Assembly: GCF_003611035.1 (NCBI RefSeq)
Contig: NZ_CP030033.1
Coordinates: 1,612,001-1,676,000, forward strand
Source: Cryobacterium soli
Lineage (GTDB): Bacteria > Actinomycetota > Actinomycetes > Actinomycetales > Microbacteriaceae
Length of the DNA stretch: 64,000 nt
Reading direction: 5' to 3'
Both the position numbers and the translations under genes were made by a program. Below are positions 8,333 through 19,802 of the stretch, in pieces. Every line of letters starts with the position of its first letter. Positions within the stretch are counted from its first letter, which is position 1. The notes below the pieces were generated by a model that did not search any database, was not told where the DNA came from, and worked only from the letters and a program-made list of their open reading frames with translations.

Positions 8333-8539
8333 ACCACGACCGTAGTCGGCCGCTGCCCCGGACGTTGACGTTATCCACAGCCGGCAGAGAAGCCTAGACA
8401 CGCGGGTTTACGGGTGGTTGAGTGTCGGCCAAGGCCTCGGGTTCCACGGGGGTCGATCCGGTGTTCCACTCGCACGACAGCGCCAGCAACGCCCTGTTCT
8501 CCTCGCCGACACCACGGATCCACGCATCTGGAGCAACCC

Positions 8540-9079
8540 ATGAGCGATCCACTTGCCGGGCCCCAGCCCCGACCCACGCCGCAGGCCAACGCGCCCAACC
8601 GGCCCGACGCAGCACCCGGCACGGCCGGCGCACCTGCTGGTGCGCCGGCCGCCCCACCAGCCCGGCTCGGTGGCCACGAATCCGCCGAGGCCTTCCTCGA
8701 CGACGACTTCTTCGGCCATCAGCCCAGCTCTCGCAGCACGCTGCCGGATCCGGAACCGTTGCTGGTCAACCTGACCCGGTGCGTGATCGAGGTTCTGGCT
8801 GGGGCGAGGGAGCTGGACCAACTGGCCCGCTGGGTGAGCGACGACGTCTACCGGCACCTGCTCAAGCGCGTGGTGCTCTCTGCCCGCGCGAGGGCGGTGA
8901 AGGGCCAGCGGGCTCAGCGTCCCGCCATCATGATCGGCCGGGTCACCATCAACGAGCCCAGAGACGGCATCATCGAGGCCGTGGTGATCGTGCACAGCAA
9001 GGTTCGGGTGCGAGCGGTGGCTGTGCGCCTCGAGGGGCTGGACAACCGCTGGCGGGCCAGCGCCATCAACGTGCTGTGA
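8540..9079 (+). CDS. Rv3235-family protein
   Basis: The 179-residue product has a disordered Pro/Ala-rich N-terminus (to about 60) and a compact C-terminal domain. That domain runs from LLVNLTRCVIEVLAGARELDQLARWVSDDVYRHLLKR through RPAIMIGRVTINEPRDGIIEAVVIVH to a final RWRASAINVL. This is the Rv3235 family, usually found beside secA as here. The function is unknown. The domain resembles small alpha/beta folds with a helix-turn-helix-like N-terminal half. It converges on secA across a 109-bp spacer that holds a stem-loop. Confidence 0.85.
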   Translation: MSDPLAGPQPRPTPQANAPNRPDAAPGTAGAPAGAPAAPPARLGGHESAEAFLDDDFFGHQPSSRSTLPDPEPLLVNLTRCVIEVLAGARELDQLARWVSDDVYRHLLKRVVLSARARAVKGQRAQRPAIMIGRVTINEPRDGIIEAVVIVHSKVRVRAVAVRLEGLDNRWRASAINVL

Positions 9080-9120
9080 CCCGGCGCCCGCAGCGAACGG
9101 GCCGCCAGGTGTTTCCCGGG

Positions 9121-9171
9121 CGGACAATTGTGCCCGGTGTGCTGGACGCAGTCGTCCGCACCGGGCACAAT
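9121..9171. repeat. Palindromic element between convergent genes; possible bidirectional terminator (copy 1)
   Basis: Arms 9127-9139 and 9159-9171 pair perfectly over 13 bp around a loop with its own small GGAC/GTCC helix. There is no T-tract, so termination is uncertain. A diverged copy of the whole 51-bp element lies at 53602. Confidence 0.6.
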
Positions 9172-9188
9172 CCCCTCGACGGGAGCCG

Positions 9189-12005
<2,817 letters not shown>

Positions 12006-12085
12006 GAATGCACTCCACTAGTCGTCACGGCGTGTGAACACGCCTGTCGTCCGGTCGGACGCACGTAGCGCCGACCTAGCCGGCA

Positions 12086-12094
12086 ACTATAGCA
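12086..12094 (-). promoter_or_regulatory. Extended -10 promoter upstream of secA
   Basis: On the minus strand TGCTATAGT is a textbook extended -10 (TGn plus TATAGT). It lies about 80 bp before the secA GTG; no good -35 is visible, as is usual for extended -10 promoters. A GGCGTGT/ACACGCC hairpin (12029-12044) lies in the predicted leader. Confidence 0.5.
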
Positions 12095-12105
12095 ATGCTA
12101 GTTGG

Positions 12106-12807
12106 TCAGGAGCTGGACTCGCTGGACGCCGTCGCCAGCACCCTGCCCTCTTCGGAGTTCGGGTCCAATTCGATGACGCCGTAGTCCCACCCCTTGCGGC
12201 GGTAGACCACGCTGGGCCGGTGCGTCTCGGCGTCCTGGAACAGGTAGAAGTCGTGTCCGACGAGTTCCATGAAGTAGAGGGCATCGTCGACGGTCATGGG
12301 AGCGGCCGAGAAGACCTTGCGGCGGATCACCACCGGGGAATACGCCTCTTCGACGTCCTCGGCGGCCGTCTCGTCCTGTACGACCGGGATCGCGCCGGTG
12401 CGCACACGCTCCAGGGTCTCCCCGTCGGCCGGGATGATGTCGATCACCGCGAAACCCGTCGCAGAGGCGTCGTGCAGCGACGTGGGGCGGTGTGCGCCGC
12501 CGCGGTGCACCTTCTTGCGGTCCTTCGCGCGGCGAACCCGTTCGAGCAACCGTCCGAGAGCGATGTCGAAGGCGGCGTACTTGTCGCCTCCCTCGGCCTC
12601 GGCCCGCACGATGGGGCCCTTGCCGATGAGGGTGAGTTCGACCCGGTCGTTACCGGCGGCACCGCTCTTCTCGGTGTGACGACTGACCTTGATTTCCAGG
12701 GCGAGGGCCTTCTCGGCGAGGCCGGCGATCTTCTCGGCCTTCTCCGTCGCATAATCCCGGAAGCGATCAGTGATCCCCAGGTTTCGTCCAACGATGTTAG
12801 TTTCCAT
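12106..12807 (-). CDS. hpf: Long-form ribosome hibernation promoting factor
   Basis: The 233-residue product has an N-terminal S30AE domain (about 1-105: METNIVGRNLGITDRFRDY... KYAAFDIALGRLLERVRRAKDRKK). A linker leads to the C-terminal dimerisation domain (about 175-225: VIRRKVFSAAPMTVDDALYFMELVGHDFYLFQDAET). Long HPF dimerises 70S ribosomes into 100S particles in stationary phase or under stress. The secA-hpf-comF order is conserved across actinobacteria (Rv3240c-Rv3242c). ATG start; a good GGAGG lies about ten bases upstream. Length is normal for the family. Confidence 0.95.
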   Translation of the reverse strand: METNIVGRNLGITDRFRDYATEKAEKIAGLAEKALALEIKVSRHTEKSGAAGNDRVELTLIGKGPIVRAEAEGGDKYAAFDIALGRLLERVRRAKDRKKVHRGGAHRPTSLHDASATGFAVIDIIPADGETLERVRTGAIPVVQDETAAEDVEEAYSPVVIRRKVFSAAPMTVDDALYFMELVGHDFYLFQDAETHRPSVVYRRKGWDYGVIELDPNSEEGRVLATASSESSS

Positions 12808-12906
12808 GACGACCTCCAGATCTGGCGAACCGCCCCTGATCCGGGCGATTGGTACGCGCCTTTGGCCCTACCGTAGTCGTGCCGGCTGGATAAGTCACAG
12901 TATTTG

Positions 12907-13647
12907 TCAATCTGTTTCCGGTGAACTCTCGGTGACGGGATGATGCCGCCGTGTTTCCGCCACGGTCGCCGCGCCGATCACCTCCCCACCGGCGAGGAGG
13001 ATGGCGCGCCGCGCGTCGAGCAGGGTGGCCCCGGTCGTGACGATGTCGTCCACGAGCAGCACCCGCTGCCCCGCGAGCCGCCGGGCGGCGACCAGCGCGC
13101 CGGTGCGGTTGTCCAGGCGCGCCTGCCGGCCGAGACCCACCTGGTCGGCGACCCGGCCGCCCGGCCGCAGCAACCGAAGGGGCCGGAGTCCGGCTCGTCG
13201 AAGGAGCAGGTCGACGGGGGCGAATCCCCGGGCCCGCCAGGCCCGGCGGGAGGACGGCACGCCCGCCAGCAGCACGCCCACCGGAGCCTCCGGCGGCCGC
13301 CCGGCCGCTCCCGGTGCGATGGGCGCGGCTGCGGCCGCCAGAGCCGCTCCCACGGCGGCGCGCAGGGCTCCGGCGAGCGCCGGGGCGGCGTCGGTGCGAC
13401 CGCCGTCCTTGAAGGCAACCAGGACCCGGGCGGCCACATCGCGATACTCCAGGGCCGACCAGATCGTGAGGTCGTCGCGGCTGCACAGCGCCGGGGCGGG
13501 CCGGAGGGCGGCGGCGCAGGCGGCGCAGAGCGCCCGGTCCACCGCCCCGCAGCCGCTGCAGTCGGTGGGCATCAGCACCGCCCAGGCATCCAGGACCGCG
13601 GCCGGCGCGGCGGCGATCAGGGTGTTGACGGCCCGCGATGAGATCAT
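12907..13647 (-). CDS. ComF-family phosphoribosyltransferase-like protein
   Basis: The 246-residue product has an N-terminal zinc ribbon (C30-x2-C33 ... C41-x2-C44) and a C-terminal PRTase fold with the PRPP-binding loop VLLVDDIVTTGATL (196-209). ComF proteins take part in DNA uptake in competent bacteria, but in actinobacteria the function is unproven. The start was set at the ATG before ISSRAVNTLIAAAP. It lies between hpf and lpqB, as in mycobacteria (Rv3242c). The composition is very Ala/Arg-rich, in keeping with local GC content. Confidence 0.88.
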   Translation of the reverse strand: MISSRAVNTLIAAAPAAVLDAWAVLMPTDCSGCGAVDRALCAACAAALRPAPALCSRDDLTIWSALEYRDVAARVLVAFKDGGRTDAAPALAGALRAAVGAALAAAAAPIAPGAAGRPPEAPVGVLLAGVPSSRRAWRARGFAPVDLLLRRAGLRPLRLLRPGGRVADQVGLGRQARLDNRTGALVAARRLAGQRVLLVDDIVTTGATLLDARRAILLAGGEVIGAATVAETRRHHPVTESSPETD

Positions 13648-13788
13648 CGCGCCAGCCTGGCCGCCGTGGCCGGGGCGGAGACGCTGCCGGCGGCATCCGT
13701 GCACGACCGGCGCCCGGCGGGCCCTGTGCAGGAGCGGGCAGAGCCGGCTCAGCAGACAGAGCCGGCTCAGCAGACAGGGCCGGCCGGG

Positions 13789-15471
13789 TCAGCCGCCGAT
13801 GCCCTGCTGGGTGGCCACCAGGGTCACCCCGTCGATGCGTTCCTGCCAGCCGACGCCGCGCTGCACCAGCAGGGCGCCGTCGCTGGTCAGCGCGCGCAGG
13901 TCACGCAGCAGGTTGCTGCCCGTGATGCTGCTGATTCCCATCGACGATTCCAGAGGTACGCTCGTGCCGCCGATCTCGTGGGAGACCATGCGGTCTTCGC
14001 CGTCGGGCTGCACGCTGAGATACGCCACGGTGCTCTGGTCGATCCACGTCGCGTCCACCGGGGTCCCCGTGTCGGTCGCGAGCTGCACGGGATCGCCCAG
14101 TCCGACGGGTGCACCGTTCTCCCGCAGCACCGCGGCCACGACCAGGCGGGTCTGTCCCGCGGTGTTCAGCAGTGCGATCAACCGGGTGCCGTCCCTGGAC
14201 ACCCTGAGGGCAGCGATCGTCGACGCGTCCTGCCAGGGCGTCGGAACCGCCACAGCCACTCCCTGGGTGTTGTACACGAAGAGCTCATTGGGCCGGTCGC
14301 CGGGCACCGACCAGACGTACGCGGATCCGTCGATGGCCGGCGCGATCAGGTTCTGCCTCGGGTCGAGCAGTCTGGCGTCGTCGCCCACCCGGATGCCGTA
14401 CACCCCGTCGTTCGTCAAGACGGCGGCCGCCGTCTGCGACGGCGAGAGGGTGACCGCGGTGGGCTGGAGGGCCGCGATGCCTTCGGACAGCCCCGGCAGG
14501 GCGGTGACGGTCTTGCCGGTTGCGGCCAGGAAACCGAATTCGCCGCCGCGCAGCACCAGCGCCCGCGCATCCACCCGCGGGTTGACCTCGGGCTCGTTGG
14601 CGCCGAGCGCGCCGATGTCCTGCGAGTTGCGGTTGATGGTGATGGTCACCGTGAGCCCGCTCGGCAGGCTCTGCTCGAGTTGGCGTTTCATCCGTTGCAG
14701 GGTGATCCGGTCGGCGTTGAGGGCCTCGCTGTTGAGGTCCACCTTCGCGTCCCTGGCCACCACGGTGACGGCGTCTGCGGTCAGGGCTGTGCCCTCGGGG
14801 AACGCGCTCGACACGGCTCCGGCGAGCCACTCGCTGGGGCCGCCGAGTACGCCGTTCACGATCTTGGTCGGTGTGGACGCGCCGCGCGGGAACCAGCGCA
14901 CATCGGGCACCAGGAACAGGAAGTCCGGGTCGTAGAAGTACAGCGACTGGGCGCTGAAGACATCCTTGAAGGTGGTCTGGTCGAGCACCGTGCCGTTCGG
15001 GGCGGCACTGATCCGCCACTGCCCGTCGATCTGGGTGAACTCGTAGCGGAGCGGCACACTGGCCGGGAGGGCTTCCTCGTGGTACTCGCCGATGGCATTC
15101 ACCTCGGCGACCGGGCGCACAGAGAACTGCATGGTGTGGTCGTCGACCGGGGTGATGCTGCGCCCGGAGAGGTCGTCGACGGTGACTCCGGTGTCGGATT
15201 TCCAGGAGTCGGCGAAGTCCGCGGTGAGGAACTCCCTGGCGATCTCGTAGTTGTTGTCCGGGCTGGTGCCCGCGGCGATGAATCCGGTGAGGATCTCCTC
15301 CATGCTGGCCCCGGCCTGGGGCCGGAACGGCAGGAACACCGGCGGTGGGTTCTCACCCGTAACGGCATCCTGGCCGGTCTGCACGGACCCGCTCCGGGGG
15401 ATGCTCGAGCATCCGGTGAGCAGCACGGCCAACGCCGTGACGACGGCGAGAAGCCTGGTCGGGCTACGCAT
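13789..15471 (-). CDS. lpqB: Lipoprotein LpqB, MtrAB accessory
   Basis: This 560-residue lipoprotein has a signal peptide ending in the lipobox LLTGC (Cys21). A GerMN-like domain follows (about 180-300), then a beta-propeller-type LpqB C-terminal domain (about 320-555). LpqB acts on the extracellular side of the MtrB kinase and modulates MtrA signalling, cell-wall homeostasis and division. The start is the ATG at RSPTRLLAVV; its first eight bases overlap the end of mtrB, so the genes are coupled in an mtrA-mtrB-lpqB operon. Length matches mycobacterial LpqB. Confidence 0.94.
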   Translation of the reverse strand: MRSPTRLLAVVTALAVLLTGCSSIPRSGSVQTGQDAVTGENPPPVFLPFRPQAGASMEEILTGFIAAGTSPDNNYEIAREFLTADFADSWKSDTGVTVDDLSGRSITPVDDHTMQFSVRPVAEVNAIGEYHEEALPASVPLRYEFTQIDGQWRISAAPNGTVLDQTTFKDVFSAQSLYFYDPDFLFLVPDVRWFPRGASTPTKIVNGVLGGPSEWLAGAVSSAFPEGTALTADAVTVVARDAKVDLNSEALNADRITLQRMKRQLEQSLPSGLTVTITINRNSQDIGALGANEPEVNPRVDARALVLRGGEFGFLAATGKTVTALPGLSEGIAALQPTAVTLSPSQTAAAVLTNDGVYGIRVGDDARLLDPRQNLIAPAIDGSAYVWSVPGDRPNELFVYNTQGVAVAVPTPWQDASTIAALRVSRDGTRLIALLNTAGQTRLVVAAVLRENGAPVGLGDPVQLATDTGTPVDATWIDQSTVAYLSVQPDGEDRMVSHEIGGTSVPLESSMGISSITGSNLLRDLRALTSDGALLVQRGVGWQERIDGVTLVATQQGIGG

Positions 15472-17125
15472 GGTGGTCTCTTCTCGGCTCGGCGTGCGGC
15501 GACACGAATCCGGGCGCGGCGGCATCCGCCGGCGGCAGGGGGTTCGGCGACACCTTGAGCGAACCGCTCTTCTGACGCGGCAGGGTCAACCGGAAACAGG
15601 AGCCGGCACCGGGGCTGGACCAGACCTGCAACCAGCCCCGATGGGCGGTCGCGTCCTCCAGGGAGATCGCCAGGCCCAGACCGGTGCCGCCGATGGTGCG
15701 TTTGCGGGACGGGTCGGCTCGCCAGAACCTGTCGAAGACGTGCAGGATCTCGGCCTGGGACATGCCCATGCCATAGTCGCGCACCGACAGGGCCACGGCC
15801 GACTCGTTGCTGTCCACCGACACCACGATGGGCTTGCCCTCACCGTGTTCGATGGCGTTGCCGATGAGGTTGTTGACGATCCGGCGCACCCGGCGCGGGT
15901 CGACCTCCGCGGCGAGATGCCCGCCCGGCGCGATCAGGCTGATCTCGCTGCCCTTGGACTCCCCGAGCGAGCGCATGCCGTCGATGACGTCTTCGGCGAG
16001 ATGGACCAGATTGGTGGGTTCGGATTCCAGTTCGACGGAGCCGGCGTCGTACCGGCTGATCTCGAGCAGATCGGACAGCAGCAGCTCGAAACGTTCCACC
16101 TGTGTGTGCAGCAGCTCAGCGGTGCGTTCGGTGGCCGGCGGGAAGGTGGTGCGCTGGTCGTAGAGCAGGTCGCCGGCCAACCGGATCGTGGTCAGCGGTG
16201 TGCGTAGCTCGTGCGAGACGTCGGACACGAAGCGCTGTTGCACCTCGGACAGATCCGCCAGTTCCTTGATCTGGCTCTGCAGGCTGTCGGCCATGCCGTT
16301 GAACGACCGGGCCAGGGTGGCGATCACGTCCTCGCCCTTCTCGGGGATGCGCACGCCCAGATCCCCCGACGCCAGCTTCTGGCTGGTTTCGGCGGCTACC
16401 TGGATGGGGGTGACCACGAACCGCACGACGATCCAGGTGACCGCGCCGATCAGCAGGATCAGGGCTAGCCCGGCGCCGCCCAGGGTGCGCTGCACGAACA
16501 GGAGCGTCGATTCGGCGTCGGCCAGGCTGTAGCCGATGTAGAGCTCGTAGCGGCCGGCGACGGGAACCGTGATCTGGGAGCCCACGACGATGCCAGGGAC
16601 CGAGGATCCATCGTCGGAGGACAGCGTCACGGATTGCCAGAACTGCCCGTCACCGTCCTGTTGCACGGCTTTGCGCAGTTCGGGGGCGATGACGGCCGTG
16701 GAGGTACCGAAGGTGGAGGAGTCCTGCGGTGCGATGGTCGAGGACTCCTGGCCGGGGACCCGGAACAGGGCCACGAGCCGGCTGGAGGACGCGGCAGAGA
16801 TCGAGGTGCGCGCCGATTCCAGCAGCGTCTGCACCTGCACCCGGTCGACGGCGTCGGACGAGTCGAGGATACCCTGGGCCGCGGCCGTTGCCCGGTTCGA
16901 GTCCACCAGCACCTGGTTGAGCCGGGACTGGAAGAGGTCGTTGCCGACGCTGACGGACATGTAGACACCCACCAGCGCGATGGCCGCGCTGGCCGCCGCC
17001 ACCGTGATGGCCACGGTGCGCCATTGCAGCGACCGCCGCCAGCCGCGGCGAAACCGTCGAATCGAACGCCGCCACGACCCCCACGAGCGCCAGTCGACCC
17101 TGTTCACGTCGAACCGCGCAGACAC
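15464..17125 (-). CDS. mtrB: Sensor histidine kinase MtrB
   Basis: About 553 residues. Membrane helix 1 (about 40-60) is followed by an extracytoplasmic sensor loop (about 65-210), membrane helix 2 (near VTWIVVRFVVTPI), HAMP, the HisKA H-box FVSDVSHELRTPL, N-box NNLIGNAIEHGEG and the G-boxes VRDYGMGM and GTGLGLAIS. MtrB phosphorylates MtrA and controls cell-wall hydrolase and division genes. I take the GTG before SARFDVNRVDW, seven bases after the mtrA stop. A GTG 42 bases upstream (17167) would overlap mtrA by 35 bases and is the alternative. Confidence 0.92.
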   Translation of the reverse strand: MSARFDVNRVDWRSWGSWRRSIRRFRRGWRRSLQWRTVAITVAAASAAIALVGVYMSVSVGNDLFQSRLNQVLVDSNRATAAAQGILDSSDAVDRVQVQTLLESARTSISAASSSRLVALFRVPGQESSTIAPQDSSTFGTSTAVIAPELRKAVQQDGDGQFWQSVTLSSDDGSSVPGIVVGSQITVPVAGRYELYIGYSLADAESTLLFVQRTLGGAGLALILLIGAVTWIVVRFVVTPIQVAAETSQKLASGDLGVRIPEKGEDVIATLARSFNGMADSLQSQIKELADLSEVQQRFVSDVSHELRTPLTTIRLAGDLLYDQRTTFPPATERTAELLHTQVERFELLLSDLLEISRYDAGSVELESEPTNLVHLAEDVIDGMRSLGESKGSEISLIAPGGHLAAEVDPRRVRRIVNNLIGNAIEHGEGKPIVVSVDSNESAVALSVRDYGMGMSQAEILHVFDRFWRADPSRKRTIGGTGLGLAISLEDATAHRGWLQVWSSPGAGSCFRLTLPRQKSGSLKVSPNPLPPADAAAPGFVSPHAEPRRDHHA

Positions 17126-17132
17126 CGCAGAC

Positions 17133-17813
17133 CTAGCCGGCCGCGCCGGCCCGGTAGCCGACACCACGCACGGTCATCACGATGCGCGGGTTGTCCGGAT
17201 CGTCTTCGACCTTTGCGCGCAGCCGCTGCACGTGCACGTTCACCAGTCGGGTGTCAGCCTTGTAGTGGTAGCCCCACACCTGCTCGAGCAGCATCTCGCG
17301 GGTGAAGACCTGTTGCGGCTTGGAGGCCAGCGCCAGCAGCAGGTCGAACTCCAGCGGCGTGAGGTTGATGCTCTGGTCGCCGCGCTTGACCTCGTGGCCG
17401 GCGGCATCCACGATGAGGTCACCGATCTGCAGGCTCGCGGGCGCCTCGGCGGGAACGGGGCGCAGTCTGGTGCGGATCCGGGCGACCAGTTCCTTGGGGT
17501 TGAACGGCTTGACCATGTAGTCGTCTGCGCCGGATTCCAGGCCCTTGACCACATCCGTCGTATCGGACTTGGCCGTGAGCATGATGATGGGGGTACCGGA
17601 TTCGGCGCGGATGAGCGTGCAGACCTCGATACCGTCCAGACCCGGCAGCATCAGGTCCAGCAGCACCAGATCGGGGGCGACGCTGTGGAACGCGTCCAGC
17701 GCCAGTGAGCCGTCCGCGCAGAAATGCGGCTCGAAGCCTTCACCCTGGAGCACGATGCCGATCATCTCAGCCAGTGCGGGGTCATCGTCGACAACCAAAA
17801 TGCGTGAGTTCAT
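17133..17813 (-). CDS. mtrA: Response regulator MtrA
   Basis: A 226-residue OmpR-family regulator. The receiver has the acidic triad at DDD (9-11), phosphoacceptor D53 in LVLLDLML, switch T80 and K102 (YMVKPF). The winged helix ends in the usual GVGYRAG. MtrA is the essential regulator of cell-wall, DnaA/oriC and division genes in actinobacteria. The start is the ATG at NSRILVVDDD. The leader holds a 15-base perfect palindrome (GCCCGGT-C-ACCGGGC, 17827-17841) shortly upstream of the ATG, possibly a regulatory hairpin or operator. First gene of the mtrA-mtrB-lpqB operon. Confidence 0.96.
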   Translation of the reverse strand: MNSRILVVDDDPALAEMIGIVLQGEGFEPHFCADGSLALDAFHSVAPDLVLLDLMLPGLDGIEVCTLIRAESGTPIIMLTAKSDTTDVVKGLESGADDYMVKPFNPKELVARIRTRLRPVPAEAPASLQIGDLIVDAAGHEVKRGDQSINLTPLEFDLLLALASKPQQVFTREMLLEQVWGYHYKADTRLVNVHVQRLRAKVEDDPDNPRIVMTVRGVGYRAGAAG

Positions 17814-17946
17814 ACATCCGTTTTCCGCCCGGTCACCGGGCAATTACGCGCACAACGCGGGCAATCTCTGGCACAAGAGTAGTCGACGCGGCCCTGAGAT
17901 TTCTGACAGGGACCCGCGCGGCGCCAGGGTATGCCAGCATGGAGGC

Positions 17947-19137
17947 GTGACGGACCCCGACTGGCACCCCCCGACGAACACTCCGGACGTACCGCGCTAC
18001 GGCGCGTACGGCCCTGGCGGGCAGCCCGGATACCCGCCGCCACCCGGTGGACAGTGGGCCAGCGCCCCGCCGCCGGCCTGGACCCCGCCGCCCAAGCCGG
18101 GCCTCATCCCGCTGCGTCCGCTGGGCTTCGGCACCCTGCTGGGCGCGCCGTTCCAGGTGTTGCGCCGCAACCCCAAGGCCACCTTCGGCAGTGCGCTGCT
18201 GGTGCAGGGCGTCACCGTGCTGGCGACCCTCCTGATCGTGGGCGTGGTCACCTGGATCGCGTTCGGCCGGGTGGACGCCGCCCCCGCCGACGAACAGGAT
18301 GCGGTCGAGGCCGGGGCGGTCCTGGCGATCGTGCTGTCCGCCCTCGTGCCGATCGCGCTGTCCATCGTGGCGTCGGCCTTGCTGCAGGGTGTCATCGTGC
18401 TCGAGGTCGCCCGGGCCACACTCGGTGAGAAACTCCGGCTGACGGCGTTGTGGCGCCAGATCGGCCGGCGGGTGTGGCCACTGGTGGGCTGGACCGTGCT
18501 CCTGGGCGCGGCGCTCATGGTCGGGGTCCTCCTGGTCGGCGGCCTGGTCTTCGTCTGCGCGCTGCTCGGCGGCGCCTGGATCGCCCTGGCCGTGGTCATC
18601 GGCATCTTCGGCGGCCTCGCCCTTCTCGCTGCCGCCGCGTGGGTGGGCACCAAGACGGCCATCGTGCCGAGCCTGATCGTGCTGGAGCGGCTGGGCATCC
18701 GCCGCGCCATCCGCCGGTCCTGGTCGCTCACCGGTGGTTTCTTCTGGCGCACCTTGGGTGTGCTGCTGCTCATCGCCCTGATCGTGAACGTCGTCGCGCA
18801 GATCGTCACCACGCCGTTGAGTCTGCTGTTCAGCGTGGTCATCAGCCTGATCGACCCGACTGCGGCCTTCGAGGCGTACATCCCGGCGGCGCTGCTCTAC
18901 ATCCTCACGATCCTGATCGCCGCCGTGATCGGCGCGGTCACGGCCGTCGTGCAGTCCGCGGCCGTCGCTCTGGTCTACATCGACCTGCGGATGCGCAAGG
19001 AGGGGCTCGACCTCGAGCTGCAGCGTTTCGTCGAAGCAGTCCCCGGTGACCGCGCCGCGGACCCGTATCTCGTGACGGCCCAGGGTGCGCCCGCGGCCGA
19101 TGCGCCCCCTGCCGGCCCGGGGGCGCCCTGGGCATGA
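17947..19137 (+). CDS. Polytopic membrane protein (GPDPase-membrane-domain-like, Rv3689-type)
   Basis: The 396-residue product starts at a GTG. It has a Pro/Gly-rich N-terminal tail (about 1-50), then LRPLGFGTLLGAPFQVLRRNPKATFGSAL and five or six long hydrophobic segments, ending in a cytoplasmic tail after YIDLRMRKEGLDLELQRFV. The L-x-PL-x-x-G-x-ILxxAFxxLRRNP style and the terminal YIDLRMR-E block are typical of the membrane domain related to glycerophosphodiesterase membrane regions. It is the first gene of a run that overlaps by 4 bp per junction (DUF4129, DUF4350, MoxR). The function is unknown; it probably belongs to the MoxR/DUF58 complex. Confidence 0.78.
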   Translation: MTDPDWHPPTNTPDVPRYGAYGPGGQPGYPPPPGGQWASAPPPAWTPPPKPGLIPLRPLGFGTLLGAPFQVLRRNPKATFGSALLVQGVTVLATLLIVGVVTWIAFGRVDAAPADEQDAVEAGAVLAIVLSALVPIALSIVASALLQGVIVLEVARATLGEKLRLTALWRQIGRRVWPLVGWTVLLGAALMVGVLLVGGLVFVCALLGGAWIALAVVIGIFGGLALLAAAAWVGTKTAIVPSLIVLERLGIRRAIRRSWSLTGGFFWRTLGVLLLIALIVNVVAQIVTTPLSLLFSVVISLIDPTAAFEAYIPAALLYILTILIAAVIGAVTAVVQSAAVALVYIDLRMRKEGLDLELQRFVEAVPGDRAADPYLVTAQGAPAADAPPAGPGAPWA

Positions 19138-19802
19138 TCGTGGTGTGGGGGCGTGGACTGGCGTGGCTCGGGATCCCGGTGGATCCCGACGCGCCCGAGG
19201 CGCAGCAGTGGCTGCGGGATGAGCTTGCCAAGGCTCCGTACCAGGCAGCCCAGCCGACCTGGTTCGACCGGCTGAGCCAGGCGATCCTCGACTGGCTCTC
19301 CTCGCTCTCCTTCACCGGCGACGGCAGCAGCGCGTGGATCCCCGTGGTCGGCGCCCTCGTGGGCATCGCCGTTCTCGTGGCGGCGGTGCTGATCTTCGGA
19401 CTCCCCCGGCGCGACCGGCGCCGCCAGCGCGCCGCCGGACTCTTCGCCGCCGACGACCGCCGGAGCGCCGACCAGATGCGCCGCGCCGCGCAGGCCGCCG
19501 CCGGTGCCGGTGACTGGTCCCTGGCCAGTGCGGAGCAGTTCCGGGCGATCGCCCAGTCCCTGGCCGAACGCACGATTCTCCGGCCCACGCCGGGCACCAC
19601 GGCACACAGCGTCGCCGAGCTGGCCGCGGAGGCCTTCCCGGCGGAACGCGACAGGTTGCGAGAGGGCGCGACAGTGTTCGAGAGCGTGCGCTACCTGGGC
19701 GGCACGGGCACCGAAGCCGGTTATCGAGCATTGCTCGCCCTTGACGCCGCCCTCGTGGCTGCCCGCCCCCGGCTGACGGCACCGACGCCGGTGGCGCCGT
19801 GA
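19134..19802 (+). CDS. DUF4129 membrane protein
   Basis: The 222-residue product has a periplasm-facing N-terminus (WFDRLSQAILDWLSSL), one membrane helix at about 60-84, then a cytoplasmic DUF4129 domain. That domain contains DDRRSADQMRRAAQAAAGAGDWSLASAEQFRAIAQSLAERTILRPTPGTTAHSVAELA. DUF4129 is found next to MoxR/DUF58 or fused to transglutaminases. Its ATG overlaps the preceding stop and its stop overlaps the GTG of the DUF4350 gene. Likely an architectural or substrate-binding member of the MoxR complex. Confidence 0.85.
   Translation: MIVVWGRGLAWLGIPVDPDAPEAQQWLRDELAKAPYQAAQPTWFDRLSQAILDWLSSLSFTGDGSSAWIPVVGALVGIAVLVAAVLIFGLPRRDRRRQRAAGLFAADDRRSADQMRRAAQAAAGAGDWSLASAEQFRAIAQSLAERTILRPTPGTTAHSVAELAAEAFPAERDRLREGATVFESVRYLGGTGTEAGYRALLALDAALVAARPRLTAPTPVAP

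Noticed and set aside
8350..8400. Origin of replication suggested by TTATCCACAG (a DnaA-box sequence; also near 7325)
   Set aside because: Only two isolated boxes, no cluster, no dnaA, dnaN or AT-rich unwinding region; they may be stray DnaA boxes.
12891..12909. MtrA box or sigma-70 promoter upstream of hpf (TTGACA and GTCACA-like phrases)
   Set aside because: The TTGACA has no -10 at acceptable distance and the direct repeat is too degenerate to call.
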